Shown: piece by piece, positions 51,295 through 60,744 of the stretch
Numbering within the stretch: the stretch's first letter is position 1
Layout of the letters: each line of letters begins with the position of its first letter
NCBI GenBank assembly: GCA_027493445.1
Contig: JAOSKU010000001.1
Coordinates: 3,306,822 to 3,370,821 of the forward strand
Source: Thermoleophilia bacterium
GTDB lineage: Bacteria; Actinomycetota; Thermoleophilia; RBG-16-64-13
Direction: 5' to 3'
Length of the DNA stretch: 64,000 bases
Notes under the pieces: model-generated
Databases searched by the model: none
Told to the model about the DNA's origin: nothing
The model's input: the letters and a program-made list of their open reading frames with translations, nothing else
Made by a program: the position numbers and the translations under genes

Positions 51295-53067
51295 ATGACG
51301 GATCTGATCGAACGCTATGGAAAGGTCGAAATCGACCCCATCACTTTCCGCGTACTGGGCGGCGCCTTCACCTCGATCGCCAAGGAGATGGGCTACGTCC
51401 TCTACCGCATGGCGTACTCGAGCCTGATTCGGGAGACCGAAGACCTGGGCGCGGGAATTCTCGATGCCCGGGGGAGATTGATTTGCGAATCTGACTCCAC
51501 GCCCATGCATTGTGGATCCATGCCCTTCTACATCCGAGGAATCCTCAAGAAGCTCGACGGCCAGATCAACGAGGGCGACATAATCATCCACAATGACCCC
51601 TATGCCGGGGCTTCGCATAACCCTGACGTGGCCATCGTGCTCCCCATCTTCCACGAAGGAGAGTTGATCGCTTTCGCCGCCGACACCGCACACTGGCTGG
51701 ATACCGGGGGAGCGGTGCCCGGATTGGTGATAGATGTGCTCGACGTCTTTGCCGAGGGCAAGATCTTCAATGCCTTGAAGCTCTACGATGGAGGCAAGCT
51801 CAACCAGGATGTGTACGACTTCATCAAGGGGAATATCCGTGTGCCCAACATCACCATGGGTGACATGGAGGCCCAGGTGGCTTCGTGCCGGGTGGGGGCG
51901 GAGCGCTTCCTGCACCTTGTGAAGAAGTACGGCATTGACGTTGTCATGGGCGGGGCTTATCAATGGATGGACTATTCGGAGCAGATGCTCCGCAAGGAGA
52001 TCGCCAAACTGCCCGATGGCGAGTACTCCGAAGAGGGTTGGCTAGACGACGACGGCCGGAACCGAGGCACGCCGCTGAAGATAAAGGTGACGGTTCGGAT
52101 CAAGGGCGATGAGATCGAGATCGACTACACGGGCTCATCCCCCCAAACCGTCACTGCCTTCAATTCTCCGTTCGAAGGTTCTACCTGCGTGGGCGCCTAC
52201 TACATCATCCGCATGCTGTTCTTGGATGAGTTCTTGCTGGAAACGCCCATCCCACAGAACGACGGCATGATACGCCCAGTGAAGGTGACTGCTCCCGAGG
52301 GGACCATCTACAACCCGGCGTTTCCGGCGGCCTGTACGGCCCGTTTCTGCCCCAACAACCGGGCGGCCGACCTCGTGATCAAAGCCCTGGCTCCCCTGAT
52401 GCCCGCGAGGGCCACTGCCGGCAACTCCGCAGTCGTGGGTGCGATCGCCTATAGCGGCGTCAAAGACGGCAACTACTGGATCTACGTGGAGGTCAATGAG
52501 GGCGCCTACGGGGGACGCGCCACCAAGGACGGAATGGACGCGGTCGATACCCTGCTGGTGAATGCCCGCAACAATCCCATAGAGGAGCTTGACTGGCACT
52601 ATCCGGTCCGCAACATGCGCTACGAGCTTGACGACAAGCCCCCGGCGGCAGGCAAGTGGCGGGGGGGCATCGGGGTGATCCGCGAGAACCACTTCCTGAC
52701 CCCGGCCTTCCTCTCCTCGGAGGCGGAGCGGGCGTCGGGTGTCGATCTGCCACACGGCATCTTCGGCGGGCACCAGGGCTACGCCTCAGGCTTCCGCTTG
52801 AACCCGGGGACCTCAGGTGAGACCGAGCTTCCGGCCAAAGTCGAGGGGAGGCCGGTCGCCGAAGGGGACCTGTTCCGCTTCACCTCACCTTCCGGAGGCG
52901 GGTACGGCGACCCCTTCGAGCGCGACCCCGCGCTGGTGCTGGAAGACTACCTTGACGAGCTGATAACTCTGGAGATCGCCGAACGCGACTACGGTGTGGC
53001 GATTAATACTCTGAGCGAAAGCGTGGACCAGGCCCGCACGGCTCAGCTGCGGGCCACCCGAGCGTAG
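51295..53067 (+). CDS. hyuB: Hydantoinase/oxoprolinase B-type protein (copy 2)
   Basis: IDPITFRVLGGAFTSIAKEMGYVLYRMAYSSLIRETEDLGAGI...GGGYGDPFERDP. Confidence 0.93.
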   Translation: MTDLIERYGKVEIDPITFRVLGGAFTSIAKEMGYVLYRMAYSSLIRETEDLGAGILDARGRLICESDSTPMHCGSMPFYIRGILKKLDGQINEGDIIIHNDPYAGASHNPDVAIVLPIFHEGELIAFAADTAHWLDTGGAVPGLVIDVLDVFAEGKIFNALKLYDGGKLNQDVYDFIKGNIRVPNITMGDMEAQVASCRVGAERFLHLVKKYGIDVVMGGAYQWMDYSEQMLRKEIAKLPDGEYSEEGWLDDDGRNRGTPLKIKVTVRIKGDEIEIDYTGSSPQTVTAFNSPFEGSTCVGAYYIIRMLFLDEFLLETPIPQNDGMIRPVKVTAPEGTIYNPAFPAACTARFCPNNRAADLVIKALAPLMPARATAGNSAVVGAIAYSGVKDGNYWIYVEVNEGAYGGRATKDGMDAVDTLLVNARNNPIEELDWHYPVRNMRYELDDKPPAAGKWRGGIGVIRENHFLTPAFLSSEAERASGVDLPHGIFGGHQGYASGFRLNPGTSGETELPAKVEGRPVAEGDLFRFTSPSGGGYGDPFERDPALVLEDYLDELITLEIAERDYGVAINTLSESVDQARTAQLRATRA

Positions 53068-53080
53068 GGACCCCCTTGGG

Positions 53081-53113
53081 TCGGTGGCGGCCGCCGAGGG
53101 CGGCCGCCACCGA
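53081..53113 (+). terminator. Strong hairpin after hyuB copy 2
   Basis: TCGGTGGCGGCCGCC-GAG-GGCGGCCGCCACCGA. Confidence 0.55.
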
Positions 53114-53153
53114 GCACCCAACGCAGGCGCAGGAGCAGCACTTGGAAGGTTCG

Positions 53154-53831
53154 ATGGACTTGGCGCTATACAGCGCCCCGAGCAGGCTCCCCGACATCGA
53201 TATCCTGCCGGGGGCCACGGCTCTGCTCGTGATTGACATGCAGTTCCTGGACGCGCACCCGGATTGGGGCATCGGCAAGAAGGCCAAGCAGCTAGGAACC
53301 GAAGTGCAGCTCGAGTATTACTTCGATCGATTGCGGGTCCTGACACTGCCCGCTCTTGTTGCTCTCCTCTCGGCCTTTCGCGGGGTAGGCCTGCCCGTCA
53401 TCCACGCACATGTCGAGGCCAAGTCCAGAGATGGCCGCGAGGTCGGATGGCGGCATCGGAGTCTGGGTTTGATCGTGCCTCGCGGCAGCCGCGAGGCCGA
53501 GTTCCTCCCCGAAGCTCAACCTCTTCTGGGCGAGGTCGTCCTGGGCAAGACCACGTCAGGGACATTTGCATCCACGGACCTCGATCTCATCCTGCGTAAC
53601 ATGGAGATCTCGCGGCTGGTGGTAGCCGGCGTCACGACGAACAACTGCGTGGAGTCGACCGTACGCGAAGCGGCCGACCGGGGCTACCGTGTCATCATGG
53701 TCGAAGAAGCCACGGCCACCTTCTCCCGGGAGCTGCAGGCGGCCGCGATCAAGAACATCGACCGCAACTTCGGGGTGGTCCGGAGGTTGGAAAGCGTCCT
53801 AGCTGAGATTACTGCCCTGCCTCCGGCTTGA
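53154..53831 (+). CDS. Isochorismatase-family cysteine hydrolase (copy 2)
   Basis: ALLVIDMQFLDAHPDWG...LVVAGVTTNNCVESTVREAADRGYRVIMVEEA. Confidence 0.88.
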   Translation: MDLALYSAPSRLPDIDILPGATALLVIDMQFLDAHPDWGIGKKAKQLGTEVQLEYYFDRLRVLTLPALVALLSAFRGVGLPVIHAHVEAKSRDGREVGWRHRSLGLIVPRGSREAEFLPEAQPLLGEVVLGKTTSGTFASTDLDLILRNMEISRLVVAGVTTNNCVESTVREAADRGYRVIMVEEATATFSRELQAAAIKNIDRNFGVVRRLESVLAEITALPPA

Positions 53832-53856
53832 GAAACAAGAAAGCCGCCGAATTGCC

Positions 53857-54861
53857 TCATCGCGTGCGGGCGGCGAAGAGGAGCGCGTTCCGCAGCGCCT
53901 CGTCTCCGGCAGTACCCCGACCGGCTCGCCGGTAACGCGTGCCGTGGCCCGGGGTGAACACCGGGAACGGTAGCCCCATCGTGTATGTGAACATGTCAAA
54001 GGACTCGATGATCTTCGAGCAAAGTCCGGCGATGTCGTGGTACATGTAAATACCGGCGTCGATGCCACCATCTGGCGCTGGGGCATCGAAGGCCAGATGA
54101 AGCGTGTCGGCCGGCAGGAGGTCGCTGACTGCGATCCCCTCTGCGCGGGCCGCTTCAATGGCGGGGATGATGTGCTCGACCTCCTCGGTGCCGCACTTCC
54201 CGCCCTCGCCCATGTGCGGGTTGAGGGCGGCGACTCCAATGGTCGGATTCTCGAAAGACAGTCTGCGGAGTCCCTGGGCGGTCATGCGGATGACACCCAG
54301 AACCTTTTCCTTGGTGATGAGGGCCGGTACCTCTCTGAGCGGGACGTGCGTGGTCGCGCGGGTGACCATGGTCCGCTCTCCCACCAGAAAGATGACAAGT
54401 TCTCGGCTTCCGGTCAGATCTTTCAGGAACTCGGCCTCGCTGGGGAACCCCAGACCTCCGCCTTGCATGTTGCCTTTGTGCAGCGGACCGTAGACCAGGG
54501 CCTGGACCCGCTCCTGCAGAGCCAGTTCGGCCGCCCGGCGCAGGTGGTCCACAGACACTCGGCCGGCCGCCTCACTGGGCTTGCCCCATTCGAAGCTGTC
54601 CCACTCCGGCTCCTCTCCCGGAATGATCTCCAGGGTGCCCGCCTCGCCCACGGCCTGTTCTGGCGTATCGATCTCCAGTATCTCAAGAGATGTTCCTATG
54701 GCGGCCTGAGTTAGGCGGAAGTGCTCGACCGAGCCCACCACGCAGGCGATGAGCTTATCGGTCACCTCCGGGCGGGACAGCGACTTGAGGATGATCTCGG
54801 AACCCACGCCGTGCGGGTCGCCCGCCACGATCCCGATGCGCGGACGATCGAGCTCCGTCAT
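53857..54861 (-). CDS. PdxA-family 4-hydroxythreonine-4-phosphate dehydrogenase-like protein
   Basis: IGIVAGDPHGVGSEIILKSL, YGPLHKGNMQ, VAALNPHMGEGGKCGTEEVEHI, YHDIAGLCSKI, TPGHGTRY. Confidence 0.88.
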   Translation of the reverse strand: MTELDRPRIGIVAGDPHGVGSEIILKSLSRPEVTDKLIACVVGSVEHFRLTQAAIGTSLEILEIDTPEQAVGEAGTLEIIPGEEPEWDSFEWGKPSEAAGRVSVDHLRRAAELALQERVQALVYGPLHKGNMQGGGLGFPSEAEFLKDLTGSRELVIFLVGERTMVTRATTHVPLREVPALITKEKVLGVIRMTAQGLRRLSFENPTIGVAALNPHMGEGGKCGTEEVEHIIPAIEAARAEGIAVSDLLPADTLHLAFDAPAPDGGIDAGIYMYHDIAGLCSKIIESFDMFTYTMGLPFPVFTPGHGTRYRRAGRGTAGDEALRNALLFAARTR

Positions 54862-55442
54862 GTTCTGTCCTCCCTTGAGTGGTCAAGCAGGCGTTTCTGT
54901 GCTCGCTCGGTCACCCTTCGTTGTGCATACGGAATGATGCCGCCTTCTGCGACGATACGCCTCATGAACTCGGGGAATTCCTGACCTTGGTGGACCACAC
55001 CGGTGGTGAGGTTGCTCACTCTGCCGGCAGTCAGGTCCACTTCGAGCTCATCGCCAGGAGAGACCTCATCGGCCACGCCGGGGGCGACGATGACCGGCAA
55101 CCCGATTCCGATCGCATTTCGCAGGAAGATGCGGGCGAAAGAGCGGGCGATGACGGCCCCGATCCCCAGGGCCTTGATGCTGAACGTGGCGGGTTCGCGC
55201 GAGCTGCCACAACCGAAGTTCTTCCCTGCCACGATGAAGTCACCCGGCTTGGCGCTGCCCGCGAAATCCGGATCCACCCCCTCGAGGCAGTGAGAAGCGA
55301 TCTCTGCGGGATCTGTCAAGTGAAGCCAGGCCCCGGGGAGGATGCGATCAGTGTCGATGTCGTCTCCGAAGACCCAGGCCTTTCCCCGCAGAACACCCGC
55401 CTTGCTCGGTCCAGTCACGAGAGCACCTCCTCGGGAGCGCAC
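54858..55442 (-). CDS. Aconitase/IPM-isomerase-type small subunit (pair 2)
   Basis: FGDDIDTDRILPGAWL...[41 protein letters not shown]. Confidence 0.93.
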   Translation of the reverse strand: MRSRGGALVTGPSKAGVLRGKAWVFGDDIDTDRILPGAWLHLTDPAEIASHCLEGVDPDFAGSAKPGDFIVAGKNFGCGSSREPATFSIKALGIGAVIARSFARIFLRNAIGIGLPVIVAPGVADEVSPGDELEVDLTAGRVSNLTTGVVHQGQEFPEFMRRIVAEGGIIPYAQRRVTERAQKRLLDHSREDRT

Positions 55443-56686
55443 AGGTAGCCCGCAACGGCCGACGCCGCTGCGACGGCCGCGTTGCTCAGATAGACCCTGC
55501 TGCGTGGGTGGCCCATCCTTCCAACGAAGTTGCGGTTGGTCGTGGAGACGGCCACCTCATCCTCGGCCAGGATGCCCATGTGGCCTCCGAAACAGGGCCC
55601 GCATGTAGGGGTGCTCACAGCCCCGCCCGCTTTCACGAAGATCTCGATGTACCCCAGCCGGGTGGCCTCCAGGTACACCTCCTGGCTCCCTGGTATCACG
55701 ATGAGTCGGGTACCCTGCGCCACCGTGTGTTCGCGAAGGATCTCTGCCGCTTGAGCGAGATCCTCGAGTCGTCCGTTCGTGCACGAGCCGACCACCGCCT
55801 GATCGATAGCGACCGGATCCACCTCGTCGATGGACGTGACATTCGAGGGAAGAAACGGCTGGGCCACCTGTGGTCGCAGCCCGGTGACGTCCCAGCGGTG
55901 AAGTGCTGCATAGCGGGCGTCGGGCTCACTCAGCACGTTGTCGTACTCCCGACCGGCGCGGTCCCGGAGGTACTCCTCGGTGGTGGAGTCGGGGGGGATC
56001 ATGGCGTTCTTGGCACCAGCCTCAATCCCCATGTTGCAGAGTGAGAGCCGGCTGTCGATCGATAGATCTGAGACAGCGGAGCCTGCGAACTCCATGGCTT
56101 TGTAGAGGGCCCCATCCACCCCAATGCGCCCGATGGTATGGAGGATGAGGTCCTTTCCCACGGTCCACGGGTCGACCTGCCCTTCGAGTTCGAATCGGAT
56201 GGTTTCTGGGACCATGAGCCAGATCTCGCCAAGGGCCATGGTGGCGGCCGTATCGGTCACACCGACGGCGGTGGCGAAGGCTCCCAGGCCTCCGTAGGTA
56301 CACGTGTGGGAGTCCTGGCCGACAATGAGATCGCCGGGTAGGACCAGCCCACGCTCGGGCAGCACGCAGTGCTCGATGCCCCCCTTACCCACCTCGACGA
56401 CGTCGATGCCTCCCGCTTCGCGGGCGAACTCACGCACCTGACGGCAGACGGTGGCCGAAGCGATATTGTTTGACGGGGTGTAGTGATCGAACACCAAGAC
56501 GATTCTCTCCGGGTCGAAAACCCTATCGGCGCCGATGTGCTGGAACTGAGCAATGACCTTCCCGGCGGTGGCGTCGTTCGCCAGCAGAAGATCTACCTGC
56601 GCGTTCACGAATTGCCCGGGTGTCACGTGGTCAAGGCCCGCATGCGCGGCCAGGATCTTTTCCGTGGCGGTCATGGGTGCACTCAT
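55415..56686 (-). CDS. Aconitase/IPM-isomerase-type large subunit (pair 2)
   Basis: GQDSHTCTYGGLGAFATAVGVTD, VVGSCTNGRLEDL, TCGPCFGGHMG, TTNRNFVGRMGHP. Confidence 0.94.
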   Translation of the reverse strand: MSAPMTATEKILAAHAGLDHVTPGQFVNAQVDLLLANDATAGKVIAQFQHIGADRVFDPERIVLVFDHYTPSNNIASATVCRQVREFAREAGGIDVVEVGKGGIEHCVLPERGLVLPGDLIVGQDSHTCTYGGLGAFATAVGVTDTAATMALGEIWLMVPETIRFELEGQVDPWTVGKDLILHTIGRIGVDGALYKAMEFAGSAVSDLSIDSRLSLCNMGIEAGAKNAMIPPDSTTEEYLRDRAGREYDNVLSEPDARYAALHRWDVTGLRPQVAQPFLPSNVTSIDEVDPVAIDQAVVGSCTNGRLEDLAQAAEILREHTVAQGTRLIVIPGSQEVYLEATRLGYIEIFVKAGGAVSTPTCGPCFGGHMGILAEDEVAVSTTNRNFVGRMGHPRSRVYLSNAAVAAASAVAGYLCAPEEVLS

Positions 56687-56690
56687 ATTG

Positions 56691-58619
56691 CTACCTCCTC
56701 TCCGAACGATCCGGTGGGGCCGCCGGGCTCGGTAGGCCCGCAGTCACGTCCCAGCCGCGCTCTCGATAGTAGTCGTCCAGTACGCTGCTCAGAGCGTCCG
56801 CGTCCAGGCGACGTCGCTCCGGTCCTACGTCATGGATGTAATGCTCCTCGCCACTTGAACCCAGAATCGGCTCCCGAACCCAACGGGCCGGGAACCTGTC
56901 CTGCCTGCGGCCCAATCCCTCGCGGGCGTTCAGGAGCCGGAGGCGATCCCAGGCTCGTGCGCCGGCTTGGAGGAGGCCTTCGGGAGTCCAGTGGATCCCG
57001 GTAATGGCAGTCAACAGGGTCGCCACGCGGGCGGGCGAGTAATAGCGGCTTACGGCTCGGGTGCATACCCCGACCGAGCTCAGCACCATGTACCAGTTCT
57101 CCACGTGGGGCAGCATTCTCCCCACGTGGTACTCGGACGGGCGAGGCAAGATGCGCTCGACCGAATCGGGCGGCAGGCCAATCGCCTGCCCGGCCAACCG
57201 GAGCTCCAGGGGCGCCATGCCGCTACGATAGGGATCGGTGTAGCCTGATATCCAATGCCGCCGCGGACTCACCACCTGGGCCAGCTCCTTCGTCCCCAGC
57301 CCTTCGGCCCGCGGGTCAAAGACCGTGTCCATACCCTGGATATGAATCGCCCGCTTCTCAGCCTCCTCACCGAACTCCTCCAGCAGCCCGGGGATGCCCC
57401 GCGCCAGCACCTGGCCGATCCCCTCCCCCGAAGCGGTCATCTCCAGGAGCTTCATGCTCGATTCGAAGCCCGGTGCCAGCAGAGATGCTCCTCTCCAGTC
57501 CTCGCCGATCACTCCTCGCGCCCGCAAGTCGAAGGCCAGGTCCAGGCCGGCGCTCCAGTGATGGTCGCAGATGCTCTGCCGGTTTGCGGCATCGTGGGCC
57601 GCGATCACGTGAGCCGCCGAGCCCACGCCGGCGCGAATCCCGTAGTTCACGGCTCTGCCCGAGAAGCTCGACGCATAGGTGAATCCTTCGCAGCCCCCGC
57701 TCACCTTGGATGGACCGCCGGGCAGCTTCAAGATCTCCTTGTCGGGCAGCGTGCATCCTAGGCAGGCCGCTCGGGCCAGCTTGACCTCGCGGCTGTAGGC
57801 TACCGGACCATAAAGGGCCGTTGCCCGCTCCTTGTCGAACAGCCGACTCCAATTCTGGTAGGGAAACCCGAGCTTTCCCCGCTTCTCCCAGCCCGCCATG
57901 GTGGCCAGATCGATCATGCGATCTTTTGCGCCATCGGCCTGCATCTCCCGAGAAAGTTCAACCAGGGCCCGGCGCAAGGCCTTCGGCTCAGCCACCTCCA
58001 CCGGTGCGCCTCCGACCGCCACCACGGCCTTGAGATTCTTGCTGCCCATGACGGCGCCCAGTCCGCCTTTGCCCGCCGTTGCGGCCTTGTCCACGAAGGC
58101 CAGCGAGATCGGGGCCAACCGCTCACCAAGCATGCCCATTGTGATCACGGAGCTGGCGCGACCGTACCTTTGCCACAGCACCTCGGTGGCTTCGTATGTG
58201 TCCAAGCCCCACAGATCCTCCGCCTCCAGAATCTCGATGCCCTCTTCGCTTATCAGGACGTAATTGGGCCTATCGGCCTTACCGATGATCACCAGGTGGT
58301 CCACGCCACTCCACCTCATCTGGGATGAGAAGGCCATGGATCCGTTGCAGCCGGCGACCGCTCCATTCAACGGGAGTCTGGTGACCACCGACAGGCGCGC
58401 CGCCCCCGGAACGGGTGTACCGGCGAAAGGGGTGGAACCGACGATGATCGGATTCTCAGGAGACAGCGCATCTGTCCCTGGCGGGAGAAAACGCTCGGCT
58501 AGGGAGACGTTGAGGCCGAATCCCCCGATGGAGGTTCGATGCTGGTCCTCGTCCAGCCGCTCGTGGGTGACCGATCCTGAACCGAGATCGACCAGAGCCA
58601 GCTGCGGTCGCCAGCTCAA
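56691..58619 (-). CDS. Aldehyde:ferredoxin oxidoreductase family protein (copy 2)
   Basis: GGFGLNVSLAERFL...CNGSMAFSSQMRWSGVDHLVI...GKGGLGAVMGSKNLKAVV. Confidence 0.92.
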   Translation of the reverse strand: MSWRPQLALVDLGSGSVTHERLDEDQHRTSIGGFGLNVSLAERFLPPGTDALSPENPIIVGSTPFAGTPVPGAARLSVVTRLPLNGAVAGCNGSMAFSSQMRWSGVDHLVIIGKADRPNYVLISEEGIEILEAEDLWGLDTYEATEVLWQRYGRASSVITMGMLGERLAPISLAFVDKAATAGKGGLGAVMGSKNLKAVVAVGGAPVEVAEPKALRRALVELSREMQADGAKDRMIDLATMAGWEKRGKLGFPYQNWSRLFDKERATALYGPVAYSREVKLARAACLGCTLPDKEILKLPGGPSKVSGGCEGFTYASSFSGRAVNYGIRAGVGSAAHVIAAHDAANRQSICDHHWSAGLDLAFDLRARGVIGEDWRGASLLAPGFESSMKLLEMTASGEGIGQVLARGIPGLLEEFGEEAEKRAIHIQGMDTVFDPRAEGLGTKELAQVVSPRRHWISGYTDPYRSGMAPLELRLAGQAIGLPPDSVERILPRPSEYHVGRMLPHVENWYMVLSSVGVCTRAVSRYYSPARVATLLTAITGIHWTPEGLLQAGARAWDRLRLLNAREGLGRRQDRFPARWVREPILGSSGEEHYIHDVGPERRRLDADALSSVLDDYYRERGWDVTAGLPSPAAPPDRSERR

Positions 58620-58852
58620 GAGTCCTCCCCCCTTGCCTCGGGGGCGGATTCAATGGCCCCCGTGGGGCACACGCGGGCGCACATCCCGCACTCGTCGCAA
58701 TCAGGGTGGAAGTGCACGTCGGTGTCCGGTGGCTGCTGGATGTCGAGGCGGGCTCGGCTCGGGTGCGTCAGTGCGCCATGGGAGAAGCTGCACCAAAGCT
58801 GACAGGCCCGGCAGGCCACGCAGCGCCGGGGATCTGTGGTGAGTCGAGTCAC
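58616..58852 (-). CDS. 4Fe-4S ferredoxin-type protein adjacent to AOR copy 2
   Basis: [16 protein letters not shown] and [19 protein letters not shown] at 58852. Confidence 0.85.
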   Translation of the reverse strand: MTRLTTDPRRCVACRACQLWCSFSHGALTHPSRARLDIQQPPDTDVHFHPDCDECGMCARVCPTGAIESAPEARGEDS

Positions 58853-59388
58853 CCGCTGCTCTCCGGCGCCAGGCCAGAGCGGAAACTGGCAACCGCCCCT
58901 CCTTGGGCCAGAAGCGCCAGTTCGTACTCGTTCACTGCCTGACCCTTGATCACCCTGCCGGCGGCGTCCGTAAGGGTTCCCTGCTCGAGGTCGACGATCA
59001 CGCTGTCGCCCTCTCTCACTGCGTCGTGTGCTCCGGGACACACAAACAATGGAAGCCCCACGTTCAGCGAGTTCCGATAGAAGATGCGAGCGAAAGAGCC
59101 CGCGACCACCACCGCGATTCCCGCTTCACGCAGGGCCAAGGGCGCGTGCTCCCGGCTGGAGCCGCAACCGAAGTTATGGCCCGCCACGAGGATGTCTCCA
59201 GACCGGGCGCCGCGGACTAGGCGCTCGCCTTCCCCCACCATTGCGTACTTGGCCATCTCGCTGATCTCGGTGATTTCCAAGTACACGCCGGGATAGATGA
59301 CGTCGGTATTGACGTTGTCTCCGTATTTCCAGACGCGGCCGGAAAACGTCCAGTCGCGGGACGAGCGGTCTCGTCTGATCGCCGTCAT
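58849..59388 (-). CDS. Aconitase/IPM-isomerase-type small subunit (pair 3)
   Basis: [19 protein letters not shown]...[47 protein letters not shown]. Confidence 0.93.
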   Translation of the reverse strand: MTAIRRDRSSRDWTFSGRVWKYGDNVNTDVIYPGVYLEITEISEMAKYAMVGEGERLVRGARSGDILVAGHNFGCGSSREHAPLALREAGIAVVVAGSFARIFYRNSLNVGLPLFVCPGAHDAVREGDSVIVDLEQGTLTDAAGRVIKGQAVNEYELALLAQGGAVASFRSGLAPESSG

Positions 59389-59391
59389 CGC

Positions 59392-60651
59392 TCACACCTC
59401 TCGTGGGTCGGTGATCTCTCCGTTCAGGGCCGTGGCCGCGGCGGTGTAGGGCGAGCCAAGGTAGACGAAGGCCTGGTTGCTCCCCATGCGGCCCTGGAAG
59501 TTCCGGTTGCCTGTGGACAGACAGACCTCCCCCGGGGCAAGCGTTCCCTGGTGCTGCCCAAAACACGGGCCACAGTTGGCGTTGCAGCAGATCGCACCTG
59601 CCTCGCGAAGTACCTGCATGGTACCGTCTGCCTCCGTCTCGCGAGCGACGCGCGCGGAAGTGGGGATGACGATAAGCCTCGTCCCGCGCGCCACCCGACG
59701 ACCCTCGAGGATCCGGGCCGCCGCGCGCAGGTCTTCGCCCCGGCCGCCGTTGCAGGTTCCCAGGAACACTTGGTCGACCCGAGTGCCTGCCACCTCGGAA
59801 ACGGCCACGACATTGTCGGGTGAGTGGGGTTTCGCAATGAGCGGTTCAACGCGAGATGCATCCATCCTGATCAACTCGGCGAACTCGGCATTGGGGTCGC
59901 TGGTCACGGATTCGGGTCTTTCACCCGCCAGCCTCTCGGAGAGAAAGGCCATGGTCGCCTCGTTCGGCTCCACGATCCCGACTTTGGCCCCTTGCTCGAC
60001 CGAGAGATTGGCAAGAACCAATCGACTATCGACGCTCATGGACTCGACGGACGGTCCTCCGTACTCCACGGCCCGGTATGTGGCCTTTGCTGCGGTTCCT
60101 TGCCCCAGCAACTGAAGCATCAGGTCTTTCGCGGCGACCCGCCCGGGCAATGTACCGCTGATCTCGTACCGTAGGGTCGCGGGCACTTTGAACCAAAGGC
60201 TCCCCTTGGCCATGGCCATGGCCATGTCGCTGATGCCGACACCCGTGGCGAAGGCGCCGTACCCTCCCAAGGTGACCGCGTGAGAATCGGTCACGATAAT
60301 CACATATCCCGGCCGTACATAACCTTTGTCGACCACGACGTCGTGGTAGATCCCTTCGCCGAACATGCCGCAGTCGATGTCCTGTTCTTCACCAAATGCG
60401 TTCAGCATCCGCTGATTCTCGGCCATCCTCACCGTGGAGGCGGGAATCATGTCATGGTTGATGAGGATGCGCGAAGAGTCCCAGATCTTCCTGGCCCCGA
60501 GTCCCCGAAAGGCGTTCACGACGTGGGGTCCCACCTTATCGAGGATGACGCCTAGGTCGATGCGGGCCTCGACGACCTCGCCCGGCTCCACCCGGTCCCG
60601 GTCACTGCCACGGGCCAGAATCTTTTGGCTGATAGTCAGTCCTCTGCTCAC
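59392..60651 (-). CDS. Aconitase/IPM-isomerase-type large subunit (pair 3)
   Basis: VTDSHAVTLGGYGAFATGVGISDM, FLGTCNGGRGEDL, NCGPCFGQHQG, STGNRNFQGRMGS; GTG start after GGGAGG. Confidence 0.92.
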   Translation of the reverse strand: MSRGLTISQKILARGSDRDRVEPGEVVEARIDLGVILDKVGPHVVNAFRGLGARKIWDSSRILINHDMIPASTVRMAENQRMLNAFGEEQDIDCGMFGEGIYHDVVVDKGYVRPGYVIIVTDSHAVTLGGYGAFATGVGISDMAMAMAKGSLWFKVPATLRYEISGTLPGRVAAKDLMLQLLGQGTAAKATYRAVEYGGPSVESMSVDSRLVLANLSVEQGAKVGIVEPNEATMAFLSERLAGERPESVTSDPNAEFAELIRMDASRVEPLIAKPHSPDNVVAVSEVAGTRVDQVFLGTCNGGRGEDLRAAARILEGRRVARGTRLIVIPTSARVARETEADGTMQVLREAGAICCNANCGPCFGQHQGTLAPGEVCLSTGNRNFQGRMGSNQAFVYLGSPYTAAATALNGEITDPREV

Positions 60652-60744
60652 CGACCCTCCCTGGGACTTGGGTCTTGACATATTGTAGTAATATAGTAAC
60701 ATTGACACATCAGGGAGGCAACTGCGGGCGAGAGGGGTCGAACT

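Noticed and set aside
53857-54861. Annotating the PdxA-family gene as vitamin B6 biosynthesis
   Set aside because: It is embedded in a catabolic cluster and its N-terminal motif is GDPHGVGSEI rather than the usual GDPAGIGPE, so a PdxA2-like catabolic role is at least as likely.
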